The notes below the pieces were generated by a model, which was given only the letters and a program-made list of their open reading frames with translations, made no database searches and was not told the DNA's origin. A stretch of DNA of 36,751 nt from contig JANWVU010000008.1 of the NCBI GenBank assembly GCA_025056465.1, positions 1 through 36,751 on the forward strand, read 5' to 3'. Numbering within the stretch: position 1 is the first letter of the stretch; each line of letters begins with the position of its first letter. The DNA is from Verrucomicrobiia bacterium. Lineage in GTDB: Bacteria; Verrucomicrobiota; Verrucomicrobiia; Palsa-1439. Positions 17,790 through 26,839 of this stretch are shown here, in pieces. The position numbers were made by a program, and so were the translations under genes.

Positions 17790-17851
17790 GCTTTGGGGGT
17801 GTCTCCGCTGAAGTTTCAAATGATAAATTTATGCTCCCTGCATTCCGTGTC

Positions 17852-17890
17852 CGTGATCCGTCTCAATCACGCAGGATGTTAATACCCTGC
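17852..17890. promoter_or_regulatory. inverted repeats in the divergent GH4/AraC control region
   Basis: CGTGAT (17852-17857) and ATCACG (17866-17871) form a dyad with an 8-base spacer, followed directly by GCAGG (17871-17875) and CCTGC (17886-17890). The position between two divergent starts fits an operator for the sugar-responsive regulator, but no binding protein can be assigned. Confidence 0.35.
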
Positions 17891-17912
17891 GGATTCATGG
17901 TAGATTTTTGCC

Positions 17913-18715
17913 GTGCCGGTATCCAAGGACTTTCGCCTCTCCGACGCCAAGACGTTCGCGGCGCACCGCTGCGAAATGGTGTACATCGGCTACGGGTACG
18001 AAACCGACCCCCGCGCGCTACCGGTTCGATAATTGGTCTCGTGAGAAGTTCTCCCTGCTCCAGTGGACCGTCAGCGGCGAGGGATGTTTTCGCGCTGCGC
18101 AGGAGTACTGGCTGCGGGCGGGGCAGGCGTTTTTAGTGAACTCGCCATCGGCCACGGCTTACTGGTTGCCGCCGGGGAGATGGTGGGAGTTTTACTGGGT
18201 TTTGTTCGTGGGCGACATGGCACACTGGCACGTCGAGCAACTCATCAACCGGCAGGGGCACATTTTCGAAGGACCGCTGCCGGAAGCGTTGCGACAAACC
18301 TACGACGAAGTCGTTGCCGGCAAAACACCCGACCGCTACACACTCTGCGCGCGCATGTATCAAATCCTTATGCACCTATATCGCGGTGCCGAGACCGCGG
18401 ACGATCCCGTGGAACGAGCGGTGCGCGTCATCTACCGGCAGTACGCGGACGCCGCTTTGGCGGTGCCCGACCTCGCCGCGGCCCCGTTTGTCCGTGTATC
18501 ACTTTGCGCGGACCTTTCGGGCGCGGACGGGGAAAAGTCCGTGGGAATTCGTCCAACGCGTACGCATGGAACGCGCGCGTGATTTGCTGGTGTCCACGCA
18601 CCGACCGATCAAAGAGATTGGGCACGCGGTCGGCTTCCGCGATTACAGCTATTTCTGTCGGATGTTCTGGCAACACACCGGCTACACGCCCGACCGGCTC
18701 CGCCAACAAGCCTGA
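17913..18715 (+). pseudogene. AraC-family transcriptional regulator with two frameshifts
   Basis: Three reading frames join into one AraC regulator of about 266 residues. Part 1 from GTG 17913 (VPVSKDFRLSDAKTFAAHRC) breaks at a C5 run (18008-18012). Part 2 is a cupin-type ligand domain, RYRFDNWSREKFSLLQWTVS through GQAFLVNSPSATAYWLPPG, and breaks at a C4 run (18482-18485). Part 3 holds the helix-turn-helix pair: LSVYHFARTFRARTGKSPWE, RVRMERARDLLVSTHRPIKE, IGHAVGFRDYSYFCRMFWQH and TGYTPDRLRQQ. Removing one C from each run restores a continuous frame ending at TGA 18713-18715. It may be a real pseudogene, in keeping with the broken GH4 gene beside it, or two sequencing indels. Divergent from the GH4 remnant, whose expression it probably once controlled. 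Confidence 0.85.
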
Positions 18716-18841
18716 CGCAGCCCGCGTCTGACCACGAGGAGTTGACCGCCGGTTTAGCCAAGCGGATGCCACGGGATTGTTGCTTGATTGACGCAGCGCT
18801 TGCACAAGTCATGGTTTCATTGTTAGCGAGGAGGATGAACC

Positions 18842-19020
18842 CTGTGGAGAAAACAAATTCCCTTCGGGATGGATGGTGTCCGCCCGGCGACCTGCGGAAG
18901 TGGGCGCGGTTGGCCTCGCGCGCGGTGCAACAGCGAGTGCCCTTGCCACCCACACGCCTGTCGCCTCGGCGGCGCACAACCGCCCGCACCGTCAGCGTGT
19001 CTTGGACTCGTGGGCGGTGA
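18842..19020 (+). CDS. possible small protein (58 aa), unknown
   Basis: GTG 18842 follows a strong AGGAGG (18827-18832 region) at about nine bases, and an in-frame ATG (18833) lies directly after it. The product would start MEKTNSLRDGWCPPGDLRKW and is rich in Arg and Pro at its end. It overlaps the 3' end of pgsA by 29 bases on the other strand. The good ribosome site is the only positive evidence. The C-terminal half looks like a shadow of GC-rich sequence. It occupies most of the 276-base gap after the AraC pseudogene, in which nothing else is recognisable. Confidence 0.3.
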
Positions 19021-19576
19021 GTTGCCGCACGCCGTCGTAGATGTACCACATGCCGGACGCGAAAGTGAAAATGCCAGCCGCCAGCATCGGCCAATGAAAC
19101 GGCGGCTGCTGAATCTGGAGTAAAACCCAGCCGAGCGTGAGCATCTGAAAAAACGTCGCGCATTTGCCCACCCATCGGGGGCGCACCGTGACATGCCCCG
19201 TGAAGAAGTGCAGGAGCATGGTCCCGCTCAGCAGGATCACATCGCGGCTGATAACCAGTATCGGGAACCACAACGGCAACTGCTCAAACGCGCCCCCATG
19301 ATCAATGCTCAAAATGACCAACGCCGAAATCAGCAGCGCCTTGTCGGCCAACGGATCCAGCCAGGTGCCCAGCTCGGTACGCTGGTTGTAACGGCGCGCA
19401 ATGTAACCGTCCAATCCGTCCGACAACGCCGCCACCGCGAAAATGACAAACGCCAACACCGGCTGCCATTCGCGCACATGACCGGCCTGAAACCGCACCG
19501 CATAGTCCAGCGTCACCCAGACAAATACCGGAATGAGCAAAATTCGCAGGATGGTGATTTTGTTGGCGAGCGTCAT
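18992..19576 (-). CDS. pgsA: CDP-diacylglycerol--glycerol-3-phosphate 3-phosphatidyltransferase
   Basis: Commits CDP-diacylglycerol to phosphatidylglycerol synthesis in the inner membrane. The 194-residue protein has the CDP-alcohol phosphotransferase motif DGLDGYIARRYNQRTELG followed by TWLDPLADK, giving the full D-x2-DG-x2-AR-x8-G-x3-D-x3-D pattern. Other hits to the family are the N-terminal LANKITILRILLIPVFVW and the segment PLWFPILVISRDVILLSG. Four to five membrane helices. ATG 19576 overlaps the gltX stop as ATGA, and the longer open frame runs inside gltX, so this start is well supported. Phosphatidylserine synthase is less likely given the N-terminal sequence. Confidence 0.93.
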   Translation of the reverse strand: MTLANKITILRILLIPVFVWVTLDYAVRFQAGHVREWQPVLAFVIFAVAALSDGLDGYIARRYNQRTELGTWLDPLADKALLISALVILSIDHGGAFEQLPLWFPILVISRDVILLSGTMLLHFFTGHVTVRPRWVGKCATFFQMLTLGWVLLQIQQPPFHWPMLAAGIFTFASGMWYIYDGVRQLTAHESKTR

Positions 19577-20892
19577 TGCCCCAGCACTTTCGCGGCGCGC
19601 GCCAACCGCGTCAGCACCCGCTCGCGCCCCAGCGCTTCCAACATGGGGTATAGCGACGGACCAATCGCCCGTCCCGACACCGCCAGCCGGCAGGGGTGGA
19701 TGAACTCGGCCGGCTTCACTCCTCGCTGGGTCGCCAACCGTTTCAGCGCGTCCTCCAGTGCCACCGCCGACCATTCCGTCGTGGTGGCGAATTGTGAGGC
19801 CAGCGCCTCAAGTTTTGCGGCCAGTGCCGGACCGCGACCGACCTTCTCCACCGCCACGGGATCGAACTCGATCTCTTCTGTGACGGCCCACCCAACCCAC
19901 TCCGGTAGGTCCTTGAGTAACTTGATCTTCTCTTTCACCAACGCCAACACCGACAGCGGAACCGGCTTCGGCAGGAACGGCTGAGCTAACTCGGCGAATC
20001 GCTCCAGCGACATCGCCCGCAAATACTCGCCGTTCATCCACGTGAGCTTGGTCACATCAAACCGTGCGTTGGCGCGCAGAATTTGGGGCAGATCAAATCG
20101 CTCGATGACCTCCTCAATGGTCATGATTTGGCGATCGTCTTTGGGCGACCAGCCCAGCAGGCACAGGTAATTCCGCACGGCTTCCGGCACAAACCCATCG
20201 GCGATGTAGGTGGCCAGCGACGCCAACCGCGCCTTGGATGGATCCGGGTCGCTCTTGCTCATTTTGCTGCCGTCGGCGTTCAAAATCATCGGGATATGTG
20301 CATAAGCCGGTGGGGTCACTCCAAGCGCGCGAAACAACGCCAGGTGTTTTGGGGTGTTGGACAAATGATCCTCGCCGCGGATCACGTGCGTGATCCGCAT
20401 CTCGATGTCGTCCACCACGTTGACCAGGTGAAAGACCGGCTGACCATCGCGCCGCACAATCACAAAATCGGGGTCCGCCGCCTCCCGGTCCGTTGGTTGC
20501 CGCGTAACCGGTCCGGCAACTAGGTCGGGCACAGTGATTGGCTCGCGTGGCATCCGAAACCACAACGCCCCTTCCCGTTCATACGCATGGCCGCTGCGCT
20601 GGAGTTGCTCCACGTACCGCCGATAAATCGCCGCCCGCTGCGACTGAAAATACGGTCCATGTGGCCCGCCTTTTTCCGGACCTTCATCCCATTCCAACCC
20701 AAGCCAGCGCAACCCGTCGAGAATCGTCCGCAACGATTCCGGGGTGTTTCGCGCCACATCCGTGTCTTCGATCCGCAAAATGAACGTGCCGCCGGTATGG
20801 CGGGCATACAACCAATTGAACAACGCCGTCCGCACACTGCCGATGTGCAAAAAGCCGGTGGGACTCGGCGCAAATCGAACACGAACCGTCAT
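19573..20892 (-). CDS. gltX: glutamyl-tRNA synthetase
   Basis: Charges tRNA-Glu with glutamate. 439 residues from ATG 20892. Class I signatures are the HIGH-type motif RFAPSPTGFLHIGSVRTALF (HIGS at 16-19) and KMSKS at 210-214 (ADGSKMSKSD). Also present: RIEDTD, VIRGEDHLSNTPKH and the anticodon-binding all-helical C-terminal half from about residue 300. It is somewhat shorter than the usual 460-490. A start three codons upstream (20901) is possible, but MTVRVRFAPSPTG matches the family start. Whether it is discriminating, or also charges tRNA-Gln for amidation, cannot be told. Coupled to pgsA. Confidence 0.97.
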   Translation of the reverse strand: MTVRVRFAPSPTGFLHIGSVRTALFNWLYARHTGGTFILRIEDTDVARNTPESLRTILDGLRWLGLEWDEGPEKGGPHGPYFQSQRAAIYRRYVEQLQRSGHAYEREGALWFRMPREPITVPDLVAGPVTRQPTDREAADPDFVIVRRDGQPVFHLVNVVDDIEMRITHVIRGEDHLSNTPKHLALFRALGVTPPAYAHIPMILNADGSKMSKSDPDPSKARLASLATYIADGFVPEAVRNYLCLLGWSPKDDRQIMTIEEVIERFDLPQILRANARFDVTKLTWMNGEYLRAMSLERFAELAQPFLPKPVPLSVLALVKEKIKLLKDLPEWVGWAVTEEIEFDPVAVEKVGRGPALAAKLEALASQFATTTEWSAVALEDALKRLATQRGVKPAEFIHPCRLAVSGRAIGPSLYPMLEALGRERVLTRLARAAKVLGQ

Positions 20893-21045
20893 GGCGCGCA
20901 CCGTAACAGAGCGCGCGCCCTACCGGCAAGCGCGCCTGGGGTCGCCGCATGAAACACCGCGCGCCTTACCTGCCGGCCGCGCTTCGACACAGCGGCTCCG
21001 CAGCTCGCTCGCTGGTTGTCACCTCGTCGGTCTTTCGGCAGACCG

Positions 21046-22092
21046 TCAGACCGCCAGAGCGCGAAAACGCCACCGCAACTCGCGCCATCGGTGATCGAAC
21101 CGCCATAAACCGGCCGAGCGCGCGTGCGCGATCGCTTCGTGAAATTCGTCGCTCGAAATACGCCGACCCAACTCCGCAAACTTTGGATCGGTGCGCGCCC
21201 GCCATGCCGGGTAATATTGATCCATCACATTCACGTAGGTGTCTCGCGACAGCTCCGTCGCCAACCATCGCATGATCTCTCGGGTGTCATCGAGCAGCCC
21301 CGGCATCACGAGATGCCGCACCAGCACACCGCGTAACGCCAACCCGTCCTCATCCACAACCAGCTCACCGACCTGCCGGTGCATCTCGCGAATCGTGTCA
21401 CGGGCCACCGCAGCGTAGTCTTTTGCCGCCAGATAACGCAGACACCGGTCGGGTTCCCATAGCTTGAAATCTGGCATGTAAATGTCCACCACCCCGTTCA
21501 TGAGCTGCAAGCTGTGGAGACTATCGTATGCGCTGGTGTTGTACACCAACGGCAAACGCAGCCCCCGCTCGATCGCCAACGGCAACGCTTCCAGAATCTG
21601 CGGCACGACGTGTTCCGGCGTTACGAAGTTGATGTTGTGGCACCCGATTTCCTGCAGCCGCAACATGATTCCCGCAAGCTGTTCAGGGGTCACTTCCGCG
21701 CCTTCACCGTCCTGGCTTGTCTCGTAGTTCTGGCAGAACACACAGCGAAGATTGCACCAGGCGAAGAATATCGTGCCCGACCCATTCCACCCGCGCAGGC
21801 AATCTTCCTCTCCATGATGAGGGAACGCGGCCGAGACACGTGCATACCGGCCACTGTGACAGCAGGCTTTTTTGTTCTGCAAACGGTCCACCCGGCAGTT
21901 GCGCGGACACACCGTGCACACACGCAACATCTCCAACGCTTCGTCCCGCTTCTCTACCAATCGCCCGCTCTCGAACGCCTCAAGGTACGCCGGTACGAAA
22001 TCTCTCCGCGCCCGTACAAACCGTCCATCCCCACTCAGTTCAACCGGTATGTTCACGTCGAAAATATGCTGCCGACACACCCCCCTGTCCAA
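21046..22092 (-). CDS. radical SAM enzyme, PflA-like (AmmeMemoRadiSam-related)
   Basis: A 348-residue iron-sulfur enzyme. The SAM cluster site is WCNLRCVFCQNYE (C-x3-C-x2-C). Before it lies a second cysteine group, CTVCPRNCRVDRLQNKKACC, which may hold another cluster or zinc. The barrel then reads GCHNINFVTPEHVVPQILEA, LVYNTSAYDSLHSL, VVDIYMPDFKLWEPDRCLRY and VRHLVMPGLLDDTREIMRWL. These match stand-alone PflA-like proteins of unknown substrate. The start is uncertain: TTG 22092 is the longest option and GTG 22056 (MNIPVEL) may be nearer the family start. It lies 12 bases after the zinc-ribbon gene, so they are probably co-transcribed. Confidence 0.88.
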   Translation of the reverse strand: MDRGVCRQHIFDVNIPVELSGDGRFVRARRDFVPAYLEAFESGRLVEKRDEALEMLRVCTVCPRNCRVDRLQNKKACCHSGRYARVSAAFPHHGEEDCLRGWNGSGTIFFAWCNLRCVFCQNYETSQDGEGAEVTPEQLAGIMLRLQEIGCHNINFVTPEHVVPQILEALPLAIERGLRLPLVYNTSAYDSLHSLQLMNGVVDIYMPDFKLWEPDRCLRYLAAKDYAAVARDTIREMHRQVGELVVDEDGLALRGVLVRHLVMPGLLDDTREIMRWLATELSRDTYVNVMDQYYPAWRARTDPKFAELGRRISSDEFHEAIAHARSAGLWRFDHRWRELRWRFRALAV

Positions 22093-22104
22093 GAGGCGAT
22101 GGAC

Positions 22105-22533
22105 TCATTTTCGATGCCGCGCGAAAAGGTCCCGAATCGGTTCGGGAACCTCATCCCACGACTTGTAGGTGCGCCGCACGCCATCAGGACCCTCGACAAC
22201 AATTTCGGTGGTCGTCGGCGGCTGCGAACCGCGGAGCGCTTCCTCAAACTTCGCGCGCAACTCCGGCGGCAGCTCGGCCAGCGACCGATAATGTTGCGTG
22301 GTGCCGGCATTGTCGTCCACCACGGTGATGGACTCTTGCCGCTTGTAAACCACCGGCACATCCAACGCAAAATCGGCCCGCACCATGGGCTGCTTTTCCG
22401 CGCTCACCAGACGCTTGAGTTTGTCGCGCACTCGCTGGAACCAACCCGGTGGCTGAACCAATGCACCACACTTCGGACACCGCCCCGCGCCCACGGGCAA
22501 CCCATAGCCACACCGCCCACACCGCGCACTCAT
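22105..22533 (-). CDS. zinc-ribbon protein, unknown function
   Basis: A 142-residue protein beginning MSARCGRCGYGLPVGAGRCP with two CxxC pairs (C5-x2-C8 and C19-x2-C22), a zinc ribbon. The rest is soluble. It contains two similar short units: TVVDDNAGTTQHYRSLAELP with PELRAKFEEAL, and VEGPDGVRRTYKSWDEVPEP with IRDLFARH, suggesting an internal duplication of a 'question-mark' beta-beta-alpha unit. ATG 22533 is chosen because it places the ribbon at the N-terminus. No function known to me. The stretch upstream to 22758 holds no recognisable gene or signal. Confidence 0.8.
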   Translation of the reverse strand: MSARCGRCGYGLPVGAGRCPKCGALVQPPGWFQRVRDKLKRLVSAEKQPMVRADFALDVPVVYKRQESITVVDDNAGTTQHYRSLAELPPELRAKFEEALRGSQPPTTTEIVVEGPDGVRRTYKSWDEVPEPIRDLFARHRK

Positions 22534-22758
22534 GCCAGCCCATTCCCATACCAAAGCAGCAAACCAACCACGAGCCAATTCCTCCCCCCTTCAAGTCGAA
22601 CCCAACCGCGCAAGGCAGCCAATTCACTGAGCCTTGGTATTAGCTCTGCGCGCCGCGCCCACGGCGGCGCTATCACTTTGCCAAACGTTAAATTTCCTCG
22701 CACTGGCACTGGTCCTCGTGCACACCCTATCAAACGCTAAAGGCCTTTTGCTCGCGGG

Positions 22759-24252
22759 TCAGAGATAGTTTTTCATCCACAATTCCAGCCGCTGCGCCAA
22801 CGCGGCGGGGTCGTGGCCGTTGGCCAGCGTGCCGTCGGCGGCGGTTCGGTAATTCGGGCGATCCCAATCGTCGTTGGTCAACGTCGGCCACATCGTTTTC
22901 ACGCGGGTGGTTCTCACCAACCAATCCAACAACCGTCGCCGGCACTCTGCGACGACGGCCGGTTCTTCGCCGAACAAGTTGCGCGTCTCGTCGGGATCGC
23001 TCGCCAAATCGTACAACTCACCAGTTTCCGTCCCGAAGATCTCCGGGTGATAATGCACATAACGCCACCGGTCCCAGCGGATGGATTTGCTCCATGGATT
23101 TTCCGTCACGGCAACTTCGCGCACCGGCACGTCGTCACGCAACAACCCGCTCAAGTCGCGTCCGTCCACCGTCTCCATGGCCGGTAGCCCGCACAATACC
23201 GGCAACGTCGCCGCCAAATCCACATTCTCCACCAGCCGGTGGCTCACGCGCGGCGGGATACCGGGCACGCGCCAAATCATCGGAATCCGGCACACCGCCT
23301 CCGAACAAATACCGGGCGCTTTCTCCGGTAGGCCGTGAATCCCGTGATACCCGCCGTGGTCGCTGTGATAGACGACGATCGTGTTGGCCGCCTTGCCGGT
23401 GCGCTCCAGATAATCCAGCAGCAAACCGACCGCGTAATCCACCTGCGTCACGCACGCCAGATAACCACGCCACACGCGCCGCACCCAATGCGCAAAATCT
23501 TTCGGTTCAATCAAACCCTCGTTTTGATGATACCACTCATACATCGCGCGGAAATGCGGCGGTCGATGCACCGGCTCCAGATTCAACGTCGCCGGCAGCT
23601 CAAGATCTGCCGGGTACATCTCCCAAAAACGCCGGTCCGGCGTGAACGCCTGATGCGGTCGCGGTAACGACACCTGCATCGCAAACGGCCGATCCCCGCA
23701 CTCGTCCATGAACCGGATCGCTTCGCGCACGCACCAGCCCTCGACGCAATGCTCAAACGGCAACCACGACGGTCGCGCATCGTGATGGTGGCTACCGGGA
23801 AACTCCGGCAACCAGATGCTGTCCTCTTTCTCGCGCAGCCCGCGCTCTTCCAGATACGCGTAAAACGCTGATTTCTCCGAACTCGGCCCGTACTCATAAC
23901 ATTCTCGGTACAGATCGCAGTGCTCGAGCAGCCAATCGCGCGGCACGTTCGGCAAATGCAACTTCCCGATCCCTGCAGTCCGGTAGCCATGCGCGCGGAA
24001 GTGCTGCAAAAAACTCGGCAGCCGGTCGGGTCGCGGCCCGCTCAAACCGTAGTACCCATGATTGTGGCAATACTGTCCGCTCAGCACGCTCACCCGGCTC
24101 GGCGTGCAAATTGGATTCTGCGTGTACGCCGCCGTGAACCGCACCCCCTCGCGCGCGAGCCGGTCCAGATTCGGAGTAATCGCCTGCCGGTGTCCCGCCA
24201 CACCGATACACCCCGCATGGTGCTGATCCGAAATGATTTCGAGGACGTTCAT
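22759..24252 (-). CDS. family S1 sulfatase, apparently cytoplasmic
   Basis: Hydrolyses a sulfate ester, here probably on a carbohydrate. The 497-residue protein has the formylglycine motif C49-T-P-S-R53 (NPICTPSRVSVLSGQ), the N-terminal metal site ISDQHHAGCIG, and the second metal site HSDHGGYHGIHGLPEK. The C-terminal part has ELYDLASDPDETRNLFGEE, typical of the family. The enzyme needs Cys-to-formylglycine maturation by an FGE or anSME encoded elsewhere. No signal peptide precedes MNVLEIISDQ, which points to the cytoplasm. ATG 24252 overlaps the GH1 stop as ATGA. The coupling to a GH1 enzyme implies that desulfation and glycoside cleavage act on the same oligosaccharide. Confidence 0.93.
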   Translation of the reverse strand: MNVLEIISDQHHAGCIGVAGHRQAITPNLDRLAREGVRFTAAYTQNPICTPSRVSVLSGQYCHNHGYYGLSGPRPDRLPSFLQHFRAHGYRTAGIGKLHLPNVPRDWLLEHCDLYRECYEYGPSSEKSAFYAYLEERGLREKEDSIWLPEFPGSHHHDARPSWLPFEHCVEGWCVREAIRFMDECGDRPFAMQVSLPRPHQAFTPDRRFWEMYPADLELPATLNLEPVHRPPHFRAMYEWYHQNEGLIEPKDFAHWVRRVWRGYLACVTQVDYAVGLLLDYLERTGKAANTIVVYHSDHGGYHGIHGLPEKAPGICSEAVCRIPMIWRVPGIPPRVSHRLVENVDLAATLPVLCGLPAMETVDGRDLSGLLRDDVPVREVAVTENPWSKSIRWDRWRYVHYHPEIFGTETGELYDLASDPDETRNLFGEEPAVVAECRRRLLDWLVRTTRVKTMWPTLTNDDWDRPNYRTAADGTLANGHDPAALAQRLELWMKNYL

Positions 24253-25559
24253 GCCCGGAGAAACTCCCGATACCATTTTGCGCTGGTTTTAGGAACGCGG
24301 GCTTGCGTGGTGAAATCGGTGTAGTAGAGCCCAAGCCGCGGGGTGAACCCGGCAGTCCACTCCCAGTTGTCCATCAGCGTCCAAACGATGTAGCCGCGCA
24401 CGTCGTAACCGGCGCGCAACGCGTCGGCGACGGCGGCAATGTGGGCTTGGAGAAATTCAACGCGCGCGGGGTCGTCGAGGCCGGTCGGCGGCGCATATAA
24501 GCCGTTCTCGGTGATGATGACCGGGAACTTGCCGTACCGGCGTTTCAGCGTGGCGATGATCTCCGGTATGCCTTGCGGATAAGATTCGGTCCGACAGACG
24601 GACACGCCGCCTTTGGCTGCGAGGACAAAATTCTCGCCGCCGGCGCTGGCGAAGTTGCGGGCATAATAGTTCAGGCCGAAAAAATCCGTCGGCGTGGCGA
24701 TGACGGCGAGGTCACCGGGTTCGACACGCGGAACGAGCGGGCCGAGTTGTTCCCACATCGTTTCGGGATACCGGCCGAGGTACAACGGGTCGAGCAACCA
24801 CCAGTTGTTTTGCATCTCGGCGGCTTGCGCCGCCGCCACGTCGCGCGGGTCGTCGGTGGCCGGTGCCCAGACATCCACGCTCATCGCCAGCCCGATCTTA
24901 CCGGGCCGACGCACGTCGCGGAAACGACGCACCGCTTCACCGTGCGCGGTGAGTTGATGGTGAATCGCCTGATACGCCGCCGCCCAATCGCCTTTGCGGC
25001 CGGGCGCGGTCGTGCCGGTGCCGTACCCTTGATAGTTGAAACAGTTCGGCTCGTTGATCGTCAGCCAGTAGGGGACGCGGTCGCCGTAAGCGTCGAACAC
25101 GATGCTCGCATAATCGGCAAACCGGTAAATCATGTCGCGATTAAGCCAGCCGCCGTTCTCTTCGAGCGGCTGCGGATGCTCGGCGTGGCTGACGGTGACC
25201 AACGGCGTGATGCCGCGCGCCAGCAATTCATCAATTAGGCGCGCGTAGAAATCCAAGCCGCGCTGGTTTGGTTTGCCGCGTCCGGTCGGCTGCACGCGCG
25301 ACCACATCAGTCCGAACCGGTAGGCGTTCACGCCGAGTTCCGCGAGCAACCGGAAATCCTCCTGCCACAGCCGGTAAGAATCCGTCGCCACCGCGGGCGT
25401 CGAGCCATCCACCACACGACCGGGCACGCTGGCGTAAGCGTCCCACTGGCTTTTGCCCCGATCGGTCATCCCCTCGATTTGCACCGCTGCCGTGGCGACG
25501 CCCCAGAGAAAGCCTGCCGGAAAATCCGCGCGACGCGGGAGGGGTTGGTTGGTTGTCAT
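24249..25559 (-). CDS. glycoside hydrolase family 1 (beta-glucosidase/beta-galactosidase type)
   Basis: A retaining beta-glycosidase of 436 residues with a (beta/alpha)8 fold. The acid/base is Glu170 in LTINEPNCF and the nucleophile is Glu351 in VIITENGLYAPP. The start FPAGFLWGVATAAVQIEG and the end RGYIVWTLMDNWEWTAGF are classic GH1. The loop VTVSHAEHPQPLEENGGW deviates from the common H-W-D-L-P-Q, so substrate choice may differ from plain beta-glucosides. No signal peptide. The frame is open to 25631, but ATG 25559 gives a normal start and leaves 59 bases to the divergent fucosidase gene. Coupled to the sulfatase. Confidence 0.94.
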   Translation of the reverse strand: MTTNQPLPRRADFPAGFLWGVATAAVQIEGMTDRGKSQWDAYASVPGRVVDGSTPAVATDSYRLWQEDFRLLAELGVNAYRFGLMWSRVQPTGRGKPNQRGLDFYARLIDELLARGITPLVTVSHAEHPQPLEENGGWLNRDMIYRFADYASIVFDAYGDRVPYWLTINEPNCFNYQGYGTGTTAPGRKGDWAAAYQAIHHQLTAHGEAVRRFRDVRRPGKIGLAMSVDVWAPATDDPRDVAAAQAAEMQNNWWLLDPLYLGRYPETMWEQLGPLVPRVEPGDLAVIATPTDFFGLNYYARNFASAGGENFVLAAKGGVSVCRTESYPQGIPEIIATLKRRYGKFPVIITENGLYAPPTGLDDPARVEFLQAHIAAVADALRAGYDVRGYIVWTLMDNWEWTAGFTPRLGLYYTDFTTQARVPKTSAKWYREFLRA

Positions 25560-25618
25560 GAAAAGTACAAGTCCTTCGGGTTGTTTTGTAGGGGGCGGAT
25601 TGCTAGGTTCCGCGCGAA

Positions 25619-26839
25619 ATGCCGACACCACTTCCGCGCATCGCGCGCTTTGAAAGCATGGCCTATGGGCTGTTCATCCACTACGGCTTGTATTCGTTGC
25701 TCGAACGCGACGCTTGGTTGCAGTTCATGGAGCGGACGCCGGTCGCTGAATACGAGAAACTCGCGGCGCGGTTCACGGCGGAACAATTCGACGCGCGCGA
25801 CATCGTGCGCCTGACGAAGGCAGCCGGGATGCGTTACATCACGTTCACCGCCCGGCATCACGAGGGATTTTCGTTGTACGACACGCGCGGGTTGTCGCGG
25901 TTCGACACGATGCAGACGGCGGCGAAACGCGATCTCGTGGCGGAACTCGTCGCGGCCTGCCGGGCGGAGGGCATCGCGCCGTTCCTGTATCACACCACGC
26001 TCGACTGGCGGTGGGACTCGGCGAATTGCGACGCGGCGCAATTTCGTGACTACCTCGATTACCTCCACGCCTCCGTCGAATTGCTCTGCACCCGGTACGG
26101 CCCGATTGGCGGCTTGTGGTTTGACGGCAACTGGTCGCGTCCCCAAGCCGACTGGCAGGAAGACCGGCTCTACGCGATGATTCGCCGGCATCAACCCGAC
26201 GCGATCATCATCAACAACACCGGCATGTTCGCGCCGGGCGTCATCGGCCATCCCGAACTTGATGCGGTAACGTTTGAAAATTGCCCCGCCGCGCCGATCC
26301 GCCCCACCGGCAAGCATGTCGCCGCCGAAACGTGTCAGCCCCTGAATAATCACTGGGGCTTCGCCCGGCACGACTTCAATTACATCGGCCCGGCGCAAAT
26401 CATCCAGCAACTGGCCCACAGCCGCAAAGTCGGCGCGAATTACCTGCTCAATATCGGCCTGACCGGCGCGGGCGCGATCCCGGCCTACGAACGCGCCGCG
26501 CTCGAACGCGTCGGCGAATGGGTCGCGTTGGTCGCCCCGGCGCTCTACGACGGCCGCCCGACCGGCTACGAATGCGAAGGCCGGGATTTCATCCTCAACG
26601 CCAACGGCACGCTTTACTATTTCGCGCACGACCTCGCGATTGCCGGCGCGGAGAACACGACCATCGCCGTCGGTCGTACCGGCCCGCGCGTGATCAAAGG
26701 CTTGCCTAGGGAACTGCGCGCCGCGCGCTGGCTCGACAACGGCGAGTCGCTCACCGTGACCGGCGGCAACACCGTCCACCTGACCGGCCATCCCTACGGC
26801 ACGAACTACGTCGTGCGCGTGGCGGAACTCGTTATGTAA
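25619..26839 (+). CDS. alpha-L-fucosidase-like glycoside hydrolase (GH29)
   Basis: A retaining alpha-L-fucosidase-type enzyme of 406 residues. Family marks are MAYGLFIHYGLYS, AGMRYITFTARHHEGFSLYD (His80-His81) and IGGLWFDGNW, in which Asp169 is the predicted nucleophile. The last 90 residues form the small beta-sandwich domain (DFILNANGTLYYFAH through YVVRV). No signal peptide, so probably intracellular. The true substrate may be another fucosyl-like sugar, because GH29 and similar proteins are diverse. It is divergent from GH1-sulfatase across 59 bases and its 3' end overlaps the convergent phosphodiesterase gene by 8 bases. A 444-residue open frame on the other strand is a shadow. Confidence 0.92.
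   Translation: MPTPLPRIARFESMAYGLFIHYGLYSLLERDAWLQFMERTPVAEYEKLAARFTAEQFDARDIVRLTKAAGMRYITFTARHHEGFSLYDTRGLSRFDTMQTAAKRDLVAELVAACRAEGIAPFLYHTTLDWRWDSANCDAAQFRDYLDYLHASVELLCTRYGPIGGLWFDGNWSRPQADWQEDRLYAMIRRHQPDAIIINNTGMFAPGVIGHPELDAVTFENCPAAPIRPTGKHVAAETCQPLNNHWGFARHDFNYIGPAQIIQQLAHSRKVGANYLLNIGLTGAGAIPAYERAALERVGEWVALVAPALYDGRPTGYECEGRDFILNANGTLYYFAHDLAIAGAENTTIAVGRTGPRVIKGLPRELRAARWLDNGESLTVTGGNTVHLTGHPYGTNYVVRVAELVM

Noticed and set aside
21514-22740. 408-codon open frame on the plus strand over the radical SAM and zinc-ribbon genes
   Set aside because: Crosses two genes with clear cysteine motifs; Arg/His/Pro-rich without any recognisable domain.
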